6,183 nt of DNA from Gammaproteobacteria bacterium (GCA_030430875.1 JAUIKI010000094.1:1-6183); one strand, 5' to 3'. Positions 1 through 5,940 are shown, counted from the first letter of the stretch. Numbers and translations are program-made. Notes: a model not told the origin generated them from the sequence alone.

Positions 1-55
1 TAGCAAAGAGGCTTAAATTGGTGTGGAGACGGCTGATATCGTTTGAATTACATAC

Positions 56-1636
56 TTAATGTTCTCGTGTTGCTTTGAATTCAATCTCTGGCCATCGTTC
101 TTCAGTGAGGCTTAAGTTGGCACGATTTGGTGCGAGATAGGTGAGGTGGCCTCCGCCATCGCGGGCTAGATTTTCATGACATTTGCGTTCAAATTCAGCG
201 ACCTTTTTTATATCAGGGCAATCAATCCAGCGCGCAGAAAAAATATTGATGCTGTCATAAACACATTCGACTCGATATTCATCCTTCAATCGGAAAGCCA
301 CGACATCAAACTGCAAGACACCGACTGCGCCAACCACTATGTCATTGCTTCTTTCCATCAAAAACACTTGTACTGCGCCTTCTTCTGACAGTTGTTTGAG
401 GCCTTTTTGTAATTGTTTATTTTTCAATGGATCTTTAAGTCTAACGCGTCGAAAAAGCTCAGGAGCAAAGTTTGGGATGCCCAGATATTTTAATTCTTCG
501 CCTGCTGTGAAGGTGTCGCCAATTTGAATGGTGCCGTGATTGTGCAGACCAATGATGTCACCAGGCCAAGCAATATCAGCATGAGTACGATCTCCAGCAA
601 GAAAAGTGACTGCGTCAGCAATTTTGACATCTTTGTTGAGGCGGACATGGCGCATTTTCATATTTTTTTCATAGTGCCCAGAGCAAATGCGCAGAAAAGC
701 AATACGATCACGATGATTAGGATCCATATTTGCCTGAATTTTGAAAACAAAACCACTGAATGAATCTTCATTAGGTGGAATGAGTCGTGATGTGCTTTCT
801 CGTGCAAATGGTTTGGGTGCCTGTTCGACAAATAGATCCAACATTTCATAAATTCCAAAGTTACCCAGTGCCGTTCCAAAAAACACTGGGGTTTGTTTGC
901 CTGCTAAATAGAGCGCTGAATCAAAACCATGGCTTGCTCCAGCAATCAGTTCAATTTGTTCGTTAAGCTCATCCAGTAAGTCGCCTAAGTGTTCTCTAGC
1001 TGCGGGACTATCTTTACCAACAATAATTTTTTGTTCAGATAGAGTGTGCCCAAATCCGTGTTGATATAAATGAATTTCATCACTGGGTAGGTGATAGATT
1101 CCCTTGAAAAATTTCCCCATGCCGATGGGCCAAGTAATCGGCGCGCATTGAATATTCAGCACTTCTTCAATTTCATCCAAGAGTTCCAGTGGGTCGCGAA
1201 TATCTCTATCCATTTTGTTGATGAATGTGAAAATAGGTGTGGCACGCATTCGACAAACATCCATCAGTTTAATCGTGCGTTCTTCGACACCTTTGACGCC
1301 ATCAATGACCATTAGCACCGAATCAACAGCTGTTAACGTGCGATAAGTGTCTTCAGAAAAATCCGCATGCCCAGGTGTGTCCAATAAATTGACTATGCGG
1401 TTTTTGTAGGGAAATTGCATTACGGATGTGGTGATAGAAATGCCGCGTTGTTGTTCCATTTGCATCCAGTCAGACGTGGCATGCCGACTGGACTTACGTG
1501 CTTTGACAGTTCCTGCCATTTGAATGGCTTTGCCGTGCAACAATAATTTTTCAGTCATGGTGGTTTTGCCTGCATCTGGATGCGAGATGATGGCAAAAGT
1601 GCGTCGATTATCTATTTCATTTTGCAGTGAAGACAC
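56..1636 (-). CDS. prfC: Peptide chain release factor 3 (RF3), translational GTPase
   Basis: RF3 is the class II release factor. It uses GTP binding and hydrolysis to eject RF1/RF2 from the ribosome after peptide release, in the cytoplasm. Numbering from the GTG start, the P-loop SHPDAGKTT lies at about 18-26, the switch I segment QQRGISIT at 62-69, DTPGH (G3) at 86-90 and NKMD (G4) at 140-143. The family signature ITWPIGMGKFFKGIYHL follows. Domain II contains FVFKIQANMDPNHRDR, and the RF3-specific C-terminal region contains PNFAPELFRR and VGAVGVLQFDVV. The protein ends in TREH, as E. coli RF3 does. Its 526 residues compare with 529 in E. coli, so it is complete. The frame extends 4 codons further up to a TTG at 1648. 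I prefer the GTG at 1636 because GAGA lies 6 nt upstream of it, nothing like a Shine-Dalgarno precedes the TTG, and the N-terminus then fits homologues. The family assignment is very secure; the exact start is not. Confidence 0.97.
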   Translation of the reverse strand: MSSLQNEIDNRRTFAIISHPDAGKTTMTEKLLLHGKAIQMAGTVKARKSSRHATSDWMQMEQQRGISITTSVMQFPYKNRIVNLLDTPGHADFSEDTYRTLTAVDSVLMVIDGVKGVEERTIKLMDVCRMRATPIFTFINKMDRDIRDPLELLDEIEEVLNIQCAPITWPIGMGKFFKGIYHLPSDEIHLYQHGFGHTLSEQKIIVGKDSPAAREHLGDLLDELNEQIELIAGASHGFDSALYLAGKQTPVFFGTALGNFGIYEMLDLFVEQAPKPFARESTSRLIPPNEDSFSGFVFKIQANMDPNHRDRIAFLRICSGHYEKNMKMRHVRLNKDVKIADAVTFLAGDRTHADIAWPGDIIGLHNHGTIQIGDTFTAGEELKYLGIPNFAPELFRRVRLKDPLKNKQLQKGLKQLSEEGAVQVFLMERSNDIVVGAVGVLQFDVVAFRLKDEYRVECVYDSINIFSARWIDCPDIKKVAEFERKCHENLARDGGGHLTYLAPNRANLSLTEERWPEIEFKATREH

Positions 1637-1678
1637 AAGCAGTCTCAATTTATTGGTTGAAAGTGTAAATGGGTTTTA

Positions 1679-1707
1679 ATTATAACTGACTTAAGGGCAT
1701 TAGACTG
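1679..1707 (-). promoter_or_regulatory. Candidate promoter of prfC
   Basis: Reading the minus strand, a perfect TATAAT occupies 1684-1679, preceded by G at the -14 position. The expected -35 position 17 nt upstream (1707-1702) reads CAGTCT, a poor match. Transcription would start near 1672, giving a leader of roughly 35 nt to the GTG start. The separation from the upstream beta-barrel gene agrees with prfC having its own promoter. The call rests on the -10 hexamer and its position. Confidence 0.4.
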
Positions 1708-1798
1708 CTATCGAGCTATTTTTTATCTCAATGGATGGTAGATACATGACTGCTTGCTTGTTAGGTATCATTACATGGCAATCTTTATCATGAGTTTT

Positions 1799-2848
1799 TT
1801 AGAAAGCCCATTGCCAACCGGCTGTTACAGTCCAATCACTTGTCATTTGTGGTCCGTTGAGATTTTGATAGATAGGTTTGGAGAGTTCAACAGCAAATCG
1901 ATTGCCAGCCATAATAGTTTTAGGGTGAAAATTCAAGCCAAGACCTATATCAAAAACTTTACCACCATAATTATTGTTATCTGCCGTTGGTATCATGTGT
2001 TGCATTTTCTTTACATCGTTGTCATTGCCGTGCACATCTCCCCACCATTTACCACTTAAGCGAATAGATGTGTCAATCCAGTCCGCCCAGTGTTTGGCAA
2101 ACCATGTATTGAGTTGTAATTCATTTCCAAGTCGATAGCCATTATCATTTTTTCCAAATCGCAACACGCCGCTAAGTTGTGCACCCCAGGAGTAAGTTGG
2201 TCCAGAAATGGTATTGCCGCTGTAGGTGATTCCCGGTTTAAAATCAACTGTTCCTGATCCCAGCTGCATAGCATAAGGAAGTTTAATGTTATTTTGCATG
2301 AAGGTGTCATCACGCTCATCAATTGATCCAGTTGGAAGACTGACGCCTAAATTAAGGTGCAGGTGATGATTGTGTTGACTGCTTTCGAACACATTAACCA
2401 AAGCAGTTAAACTGAGATCACCCATTCCTTCTGATACTGTTTCAAAACGCTTGTTAGCAGGCACCATGCCCATTTTCATTGGGCTGGTGACAAGCTGCAT
2501 TTCTTTTTTAATATAGGGTAGCATCAACATCAGTGTTACGCTGTCATTAGGTGCATACATCAGACCAAGCATATGCATCTCCATTGTCATATCTAGCGGG
2601 GCAATCATGTAACCAGCATTGAAAATATCAGCTCGAGATAGATTGTTATTGCCGCTTTTCAATCCATCCATGTTCATATTCATATACCGATAGCTCAGCA
2701 TCCATTCATCTTTTTTGTGAGTATGATCTCCCATGACACTAATTGGCCCATGAAAACTAGCATGCGTATGATTCATTACAAACAATGATATAAAACTTAG
2801 GAAGATAAAATATCGATATTTTGAAAAGAAGGTGAGCCGTTTTGACAT
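1799..2848 (-). CDS. Predicted Met/His-rich outer-membrane beta-barrel (transporter-like) protein
   Basis: This is a 349-residue exported protein. The N-terminus has basic residues, a hydrophobic core (about 13-25) and a likely signal peptidase I site after THA at residue 30. The mature part consists of alternating polar/aromatic strands with glycine- and asparagine-rich turns, and ends WTVTAGWQWAF. A terminal phenylalanine is the typical BAM-recognised end of an outer-membrane beta-barrel. The region MGDHTHKKDEWMLSYRYM (39-56), followed by Met clusters MNMNMD (56-61), MTMEMHM (87-93), MLML (107-110) and PMKMGM (123-128), recalls from memory a family annotated only as 'transporter' or phenol-degradation MetA-like, sometimes found beside copper or heavy-metal genes. 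A metal-related role is inference; no metal-resistance neighbour is visible. The ATG is preceded by AGGAGA 7 nt upstream, so the start is secure. Transcription is away from the MITE-like element at 2903-3063. Confidence 0.85.
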   Translation of the reverse strand: MSKRLTFFSKYRYFIFLSFISLFVMNHTHASFHGPISVMGDHTHKKDEWMLSYRYMNMNMDGLKSGNNNLSRADIFNAGYMIAPLDMTMEMHMLGLMYAPNDSVTLMLMLPYIKKEMQLVTSPMKMGMVPANKRFETVSEGMGDLSLTALVNVFESSQHNHHLHLNLGVSLPTGSIDERDDTFMQNNIKLPYAMQLGSGTVDFKPGITYSGNTISGPTYSWGAQLSGVLRFGKNDNGYRLGNELQLNTWFAKHWADWIDTSIRLSGKWWGDVHGNDNDVKKMQHMIPTADNNNYGGKVFDIGLGLNFHPKTIMAGNRFAVELSKPIYQNLNGPQMTSDWTVTAGWQWAF

Positions 2849-2855
2849 TGAGTTT

Positions 2856-2861
2856 TCTCCT
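2856..2861 (-). promoter_or_regulatory. Shine-Dalgarno of the beta-barrel gene
   Basis: The minus strand reads AGGAGA with 7 nt to the ATG at 2848. This is a strong ribosome binding site and fixes the start codon. Confidence 0.85.
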
Positions 2862-2881
2862 GAAAATAATTAAGCGCGGCT

Positions 2882-2910
2882 ATTTTAGCACCATAGAAAT
2901 ATTGAGACCA
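2882..2910 (-). promoter_or_regulatory. Candidate promoter of the beta-barrel gene, abutting the MITE end
   Basis: On the minus strand an extended -10 element TGC-TAAAAT occupies 2890-2882 (hexamer 2887-2882). With a 17-nt spacer the -35 position falls at 2910-2905 and reads TGGTCT, which lies inside the terminal inverted repeat of the element at 2903-3063. It matches TTGACA at only three positions. The predicted start near 2875 gives a leader of about 27 nt carrying the AGGAGA ribosome binding site. The extended -10 and its spacing to the gene are directly visible; promoter activity is inferred. Confidence 0.5.
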
Positions 2911-2920
2911 TTGCATTAAA
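2903..2920 (-). repeat. Terminal inverted repeat, left copy
   Basis: The minus strand reads TTTAATGCAATGGTCTCA. It is identical over 18 bp to 3046-3063 in the opposite orientation, and shares 16 bp (TAATGCAATGGTCTCA) with 5243-5258. It lies at the -35 position of the candidate beta-barrel promoter. Confidence 0.9.
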
Positions 2921-3063
2921 AGGCAATGACGGGAAAAATGTCGGAAAAAGCTGCAGATTGAGGCGTAAAACGCAGATAATAACCAGTTATTGTCCAGTTT
3001 TACAACGAAAATATGCGGGTTTTTAACCATTTTTACGCTTGTCGCTTTAATGCAATGGTCTCA
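2903..3063. mobile_element. MITE-like element, 161 bp, with 18-bp terminal inverted repeats
   Basis: The left end reads TGAGACCATTGCATTAAA (2903-2920) and the right end is its exact reverse complement (3046-3063). The interior is also an imperfect palindrome. GTAAAAC at 2965-2971 pairs with GTTTTAC at 2997-3003, and AATAAC/GTTATT meet at the centre (2978-2991). Scattered blocks such as AAAAATG match between the arms as well. The whole element could therefore fold into one long imperfect hairpin. TAT precedes the left end (2900-2902) and TAT follows the right end (3064-3066), compatible with a 3-bp target duplication. The end sequence resembles the GAGACC-TTTGCA type ends that I recall for IS1031-like members of the IS5 family; that assignment is from memory. 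No transposase is encoded, so it would depend on an IS elsewhere in the genome. Confidence 0.7.
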
Positions 3064-3065
3064 TA
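3046..3065 (+). repeat. Terminal inverted repeat, right copy
   Basis: The plus strand reads TTTAATGCAATGGTCTCATA. The first 18 bp are the inverted partner of 2903-2920. The last 18 bp (3048-3065) are identical, in direct orientation, to 5243-5260 downstream of the FG-GAP gene. Confidence 0.9.
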
Positions 3066-3171
3066 TTTGTCGACTACCCAAGAAAACCAAATGGATAGCT
3101 TTCTGCTAAATTTATTTAAAATTGCCGGTATCTATAAATTCGACAAGAGCTATATGGGTTAACTGTTTTTT

Positions 3172-3199
3172 TTGACAAAATCATTTCAATAATGAGAAT
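3172..3199 (+). promoter_or_regulatory. Weak candidate promoter, distal, for the FG-GAP gene
   Basis: A perfect -35 TTGACA occupies 3172-3177, and GAGAAT (3194-3199) follows after 16 nt as a mediocre -10. If used, it would give an untranslated leader of about 300 nt that includes the palindromic repeats at 3404-3457. In such AT-rich DNA, chance occurrence is quite possible. Confidence 0.25.
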
Positions 3200-3403
3200 T
3201 TGATAAAAAACATGCATAGGCTGAGGTTTTTCTTAATTATTGCAGATATACCCTTTTGCTATCAAATACCAATTTAAATTTAGTTGCTAACTTCCTGGTC
3301 ATTTTCTTGATTTGCTAGATGATGTCGATTTTTTGGTCATCAAAGTGTCATATTGCTTTCTTATTATCTCGCACTAGCAATGGAGCTGCACTGTTTGGAA
3401 TGG

Positions 3404-3457
3404 GATGTTGTACATAAACAGTGAATTGCCGAGCTTGATGTTGAACATAATAAACAG
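3404..3457 (+). promoter_or_regulatory. Tandem operator-like repeat upstream of the FG-GAP gene
   Basis: Two direct repeats, GATGTTGTACAT-AAACAG (3404-3421) and GATGTTGAACAT-AATAAACAG (3437-3457), start 33 nt apart, about three helical turns. The core of the second, ATGTT-G-AACAT, is a perfect palindrome about one central base. The first core, ATGTT-G-TACAT, differs by one base. The pair ends about 50 nt before the start codon. Two similar dyads at helical spacing suggest a dimeric regulator binding cooperatively, but no regulator gene is visible in the window. Confidence 0.4.
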
Positions 3458-3498
3458 ATAGCACCAATTTCACCAAAATTAATGTTGTGAAGCCGTTT

Positions 3499-3503
3499 GG
3501 GAG
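3499..3503 (+). promoter_or_regulatory. Shine-Dalgarno of the FG-GAP gene
   Basis: GGGAG ends 5 nt before the ATG at 3509. The in-frame TTG at 3497, four codons upstream, overlaps this site and has no ribosome binding site of its own. The ATG, followed directly by the lysine-rich signal-peptide start MKKK, is the likely start. Confidence 0.7.
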
Positions 3504-3508
3504 TATCT

Positions 3509-5239
3509 ATGAAAAAAAAATATAGTTGTTGTTTGTTTGTGGGATTAACTTTACCTGTTTCTTTTAGCCACTCAGCACTAAAAGGTCCTGACTTTAATAA
3601 CGATGGATTTGCTGATGCAGCATTTGGTATGCCTCATGTTGATCGAAATGATTTTATTGACGTTGGTCAAGTGATGATTACGTATGGTTCAAATGAAGGA
3701 TTACAGTCAGTTAAAGGTAAGCGTCTTTTGCATCGAAACATTGAAGACGTACAAGGTGTGTTTTCAGATAAAGCCAATTTTGGTGCTGCACTTGCCTGGG
3801 GTGATTTTAATCAAGACGGCTATTCAGATCTAGTGGTCGGAGTGCCAGGCGATGAGGTTAACGGTTCAGTTAATGCAGGAAGTGTCCAAGTTTTCTATGG
3901 CTCCAAAGCATGTGAAGGACTTTGTCAGGATTGGAATAAAATCATTCATCGCGATCTAAACGGTATGGCAGATGATGCAGAATCAGGTGATAATTTTGGT
4001 GCTGCTGTCATCGCTGGTGATTTTAATGGTGATGGTTTTGATGATCTGGCGATTGGTGTGCCAAATGATTCAATTATTCATATGGATGGTGAAGTTGGTG
4101 TTGAGAAAGCTGGGACTGTGCATATCATTTATGGTGCTGAAACTGGATTAATTGTTGAAGGTAATCAAATTTTTCATTTGGATACAGCAACTGCTTGGGG
4201 AGATCACGAATATAAGCAAGCACAGCCTGGAGCTTATTATGGTGGCGTGTTAACAGCAGGCGATTATAACTGTGATGGAGTCGATGATTTGGCAATTAGC
4301 GCGCAATATTATGACTGGGACATGGTTGAAGATGCGGGTATCGTACACGTAATTTATGGCGCTAAAAATGGCTTGAATTACATTCAAAAACAACCAAAGA
4401 TTTTATCGCAAAATAGTGAGCTTAATGAAGAAAAGTCAACGGGTGATTTGTTTGGTTTTTCGCTTGCCAGCGGTAATTTCAATGCCGATAGCTTTAACAA
4501 AATTGGCAGCTCAGATCCAACGATTTATGAATGTCAAGATTTAGTAATTGGCGTTCCATTTGAAGATAAAAGCTATGGTTCTGTATTAGATCAAAATTAT
4601 GAAATTTCAGTGGATCAAGGAATCGTTCATGTGATTTATGGATCGAGTTCAGGTCTTGGTGGATTTACTCAAATTATCGATCGCGCGCAAACGAAATCTG
4701 CAGGGAGCAGTAATGATATATTTGGATTTTCACTCGCTGCAGCCAATTTTAATGCTGATTTTATTGATGATTTAATCGTGGGTGTCGTTGGTGATCAAAC
4801 TGCTGCACTTTTTGGTGGGAGTGTGGATTTTTTTGGCGGGACTTTTCAGGGGTTGGATCCGATGATTTATGGTAAATATAATCAAGATACCAATTATGTG
4901 CTTCCAGGTAACACTGATGAATACGATCAATTTGGTTTTAGCGTGGGTTCCGGTAACTTTAATGGAAAAGGCTATTCAGAGTTAATTGTTGGAGCGCCGT
5001 TTAGCAGTTTTGGAAAGGTGGAGCAGCGGGGTATGATTTTTGAATTGCATACGGATACAAGTTATATGCCGCCTGAGTTAACCTATGCAAGTCGTATTTG
5101 GATTCATGGAGGTGAATGTAAAGTTGTTCCTCCTTACCAATGCAGTGATTTTGAAAAAAAACCGAATGATCCATCGGCAAAAACTGCTGATCATCTAGGT
5201 CAAACTTTAACATCGATGCGACCAATTATTGGTAAATAG
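3509..5239 (+). CDS. Secreted seven-repeat FG-GAP (integrin-alpha-like) beta-propeller protein
   Basis: The product has 576 residues from ATG 3509. MKKKYSCCLFVGLTLPVSFSHSA is a typical Sec signal peptide with probable cleavage after SHSA (about residue 23). The mature protein is built from seven FG-GAP units, each starting with a DxNxDG-type loop followed by DLxxGxP and later xVHVIYG. The loops are DFNNDGFAD (about 28), DFNQDGYSD (99), DFNGDGFDD (171), DYNCDGVDD (252), NFNADSF (323), NFNADFIDD (413) and NFNGKGYSE (483). Units 1-4 keep Ca2+-binding acidic positions; units 5-7 are degenerate. Seven units match one complete propeller, as in integrin alpha subunits. A short Cys-containing tail (ECKVVPPYQCSD) follows, with no PEP-CTERM, LPXTG or membrane anchor. 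It is probably periplasmic or secreted; ligand and role are unknown. The TAG stop is followed in frame by TAA TAA, the last overlapping the repeat at 5243. An intrinsic terminator closes the unit, so the gene appears monocistronic. Confidence 0.88.
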   Translation: MKKKYSCCLFVGLTLPVSFSHSALKGPDFNNDGFADAAFGMPHVDRNDFIDVGQVMITYGSNEGLQSVKGKRLLHRNIEDVQGVFSDKANFGAALAWGDFNQDGYSDLVVGVPGDEVNGSVNAGSVQVFYGSKACEGLCQDWNKIIHRDLNGMADDAESGDNFGAAVIAGDFNGDGFDDLAIGVPNDSIIHMDGEVGVEKAGTVHIIYGAETGLIVEGNQIFHLDTATAWGDHEYKQAQPGAYYGGVLTAGDYNCDGVDDLAISAQYYDWDMVEDAGIVHVIYGAKNGLNYIQKQPKILSQNSELNEEKSTGDLFGFSLASGNFNADSFNKIGSSDPTIYECQDLVIGVPFEDKSYGSVLDQNYEISVDQGIVHVIYGSSSGLGGFTQIIDRAQTKSAGSSNDIFGFSLAAANFNADFIDDLIVGVVGDQTAALFGGSVDFFGGTFQGLDPMIYGKYNQDTNYVLPGNTDEYDQFGFSVGSGNFNGKGYSELIVGAPFSSFGKVEQRGMIFELHTDTSYMPPELTYASRIWIHGGECKVVPPYQCSDFEKKPNDPSAKTADHLGQTLTSMRPIIGK

Positions 5240-5242
5240 TAA

Positions 5243-5260
5243 TAATGCAATGGTCTCATA
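5243..5260 (+). repeat. Third copy of the MITE terminal repeat
   Basis: TAATGCAATGGTCTCATA is identical over 18 bp to 3048-3065 in the same orientation, and over 16 bp to 2903-2918 in the inverted orientation. It begins 3 nt after the stop codon of the FG-GAP gene. No internal MITE sequence accompanies it, because the bases to its left are the end of the coding sequence. It is therefore a solitary end: either an IS remnant or the right end of a larger unit that includes the gene. Confidence 0.85.
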
Positions 5261-5277
5261 ATAGAGATTTGAGTTTA

Positions 5278-5305
5278 AAAGACTGCCAAGAGGCAGTCTT
5301 TTTTT
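5278..5305 (+). terminator. Intrinsic terminator after the FG-GAP gene
   Basis: A 10-bp stem, AAAGACTGCC (5278-5287) with GGCAGTCTTT (5292-5301), closes an AAGA tetraloop and runs into a T tract ending at 5305. On the opposite strand the hairpin is followed by only four T residues, so it may also terminate minus-strand transcription weakly. Confidence 0.92.
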
Positions 5306-5328
5306 GTATCTTAAATATGCTATTGATT

Positions 5329-5446
5329 TTATTTTTTGATAGCTGTTTGAGTAAGCTGAACTAAACTTTGACTGCTTGGTGTTGCGCCATTGAAGTTGAC
5401 GCCTGCTTGAGCTTGATAGGTGCCAAAAAAAGTTGTGTCTAATCAT
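5329..5446 (-). pseudogene. Possible remnant of a protein C-terminus, frame broken at a T7 run
   Basis: The minus strand reads TTFFGTYQAQAGVNFNG, then ATPSSQSLVQLTQTAIKK, then stop (5331-5329). The mix of residues is that of a real exported-protein tail. The frame is closed by TGA immediately upstream (5445-5443). In the neighbouring frame an ATG at 5446 reads MIRHNFF and would join this frame if the run of seven T residues (5430-5424 region) were one shorter. I do not recognise the family. It could be a decayed gene end, a frameshifted small gene or a chance open frame. It would converge on the terminator at 5278-5305. Confidence 0.25.
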
Positions 5447-5496
5447 ATCAGGGTGTTGTCTCAGTAGAGCAAATCAGTTTTTCAATCGAGCAGCAT

Positions 5497-5607
5497 CTAT
5501 TGAGACTTTAATCTCTCGAACACATAGCTCAGATTTTCATTTTCTCGCTTCTGTTTTTTTATGACATCGATATAGGTTTGATAATATTGATATCTCCATA
5601 TAAACAT
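5497..5607 (-). CDS. Possible small ORF or coding remnant, unrecognised
   Basis: An ATG at 5607 on the minus strand opens a 36-residue frame ending ...IDVIKKQKRENENLSYVFERLKSQ, stop TAG. The second half is charged and helix-like, with the start region hydrophobic and aromatic (MFIWRYQYYQTY). No Shine-Dalgarno is seen. The same frame continues upstream to a TAA at 5637-5635 and, beyond it, another roughly 40-codon open stretch to about 5769. This could be a decayed gene with an internal stop or chance openness in AT-rich DNA. Confidence 0.15.
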   Translation of the reverse strand: MFIWRYQYYQTYIDVIKKQKRENENLSYVFERLKSQ

Positions 5608-5845
5608 CGTATCAATTAAAGAACAACTCAATACTTATTGGTTGCTTTTATTGTGCCTGGCTTTCAGGTGAAAACGCTTATTTATTAATCTGAGCAATAA
5701 GAATCCGTATTGGCTAATAAGAAAACTCTTTGAGATTAAAATCCAATCATATATAATCAATTTTGTGTATTAAAAGCACAAGGTAACAGGGATTACATGC
5801 CGCAGAAAATCAACTAATTAGAGTGTTTTTTGATCATCTTTTTTC

Positions 5846-5867
5846 TTGCGTTGACATTATGTCGCAA
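5846..5867. repeat. Operator-like inverted repeat
   Basis: TTGC-GTT-GACATTATGTC-GCAA contains the perfect dyad GACAT-T-ATGTC (5853-5863), with outer arms TTGC/GCAA that also pair if GTT bulges. It overlaps a TTGACA hexamer (5851-5856). It is the first of three dyads upstream of the gene at 6127. Confidence 0.35.
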
Positions 5868-5898
5868 AGGTCTCAAGAGATGAAATATATCAATATCT

Positions 5899-5940
5899 CA
5901 TGCTGTGAACAAAAAGGTCACTAAATTTTTGTTCACCATG
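5899..5940. repeat. 11-bp perfect inverted repeat (hairpin) with CATG outer arms
   Basis: GTGAACAAAAA (5905-5915) and TTTTTGTTCAC (5926-5936) pair perfectly around a 10-nt loop. CATG at 5899-5902 and 5937-5940 extends the symmetry beyond a 2-nt bulge. The T tract lies inside the stem rather than after it, so this is not a standard terminator. It may be an operator or an RNA hairpin in the leader of the downstream gene. Confidence 0.6.

Larger units (their letters stand above)
3064..3508. other. Gene-free leader region upstream of the FG-GAP gene
   Basis: This 445-nt AT-rich stretch has no open frame that looks coding on either strand. It contains a TTGACA hexamer (3172-3177), a pair of palindromic direct repeats at 3404-3457 and the ribosome binding site of the following gene. 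It is most simply a long regulatory leader or intergenic spacer. Confidence 0.6.

Noticed and set aside
3..59. Open plus-strand frame from the window edge (ending ...LISFELHT, stop TAA at 57-59) that could be the tail of a gene convergent with prfC
   Set aside because: Only 18 codons are visible and nothing identifies a family. It overlaps the prfC stop and could be chance.
1649..1798. Possible terminator between the beta-barrel gene and prfC
   Set aside because: No GC-rich stem followed by a T run is present on the minus strand, so partial read-through into prfC cannot be excluded.
2797..3030. 77-codon minus-strand open frame crossing the MITE and the beta-barrel leader
   Set aside because: It overlaps the promoter, ribosome binding site and start of the beta-barrel gene in another frame, and lies mostly in palindromic non-coding DNA. 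It has no ribosome binding site.
3296..3310. Sigma-54-like sequence TGGTCATTTTCTTGA upstream of the FG-GAP gene
   Set aside because: The -12 element lacks the required GC and the -24 part matches poorly. Chance is likely in AT-rich DNA.
3446..3451. CATAAT as a proximal -10 for the FG-GAP gene
   Set aside because: No acceptable -35 lies at 15-19 nt upstream (GAATTG at 17), and it falls inside the second operator-like repeat. Not supported enough to list as a promoter.
2903..5260. The TGCAATGGTCTCA repeats as a CRISPR or simple operator array
   Set aside because: There are only three copies, in mixed orientation with irregular spacing of 125 bp and about 2.2 kb. The paired ends with inner palindromy fit a transposable element better.
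5207..5446. 79-codon minus-strand frame starting at 5446
   Set aside because: It runs through the terminator and into the 3' end of the FG-GAP gene, and its residue composition is poor. Only the alternative frame at 5329-5442 looks protein-like.
5851..5879. TTGACA at 5851 as the -35 of a promoter for the gene at 6127
   Set aside because: The -10 position at 17-18 nt reads AAGAGA/AGAGAT, which is not promoter-like.
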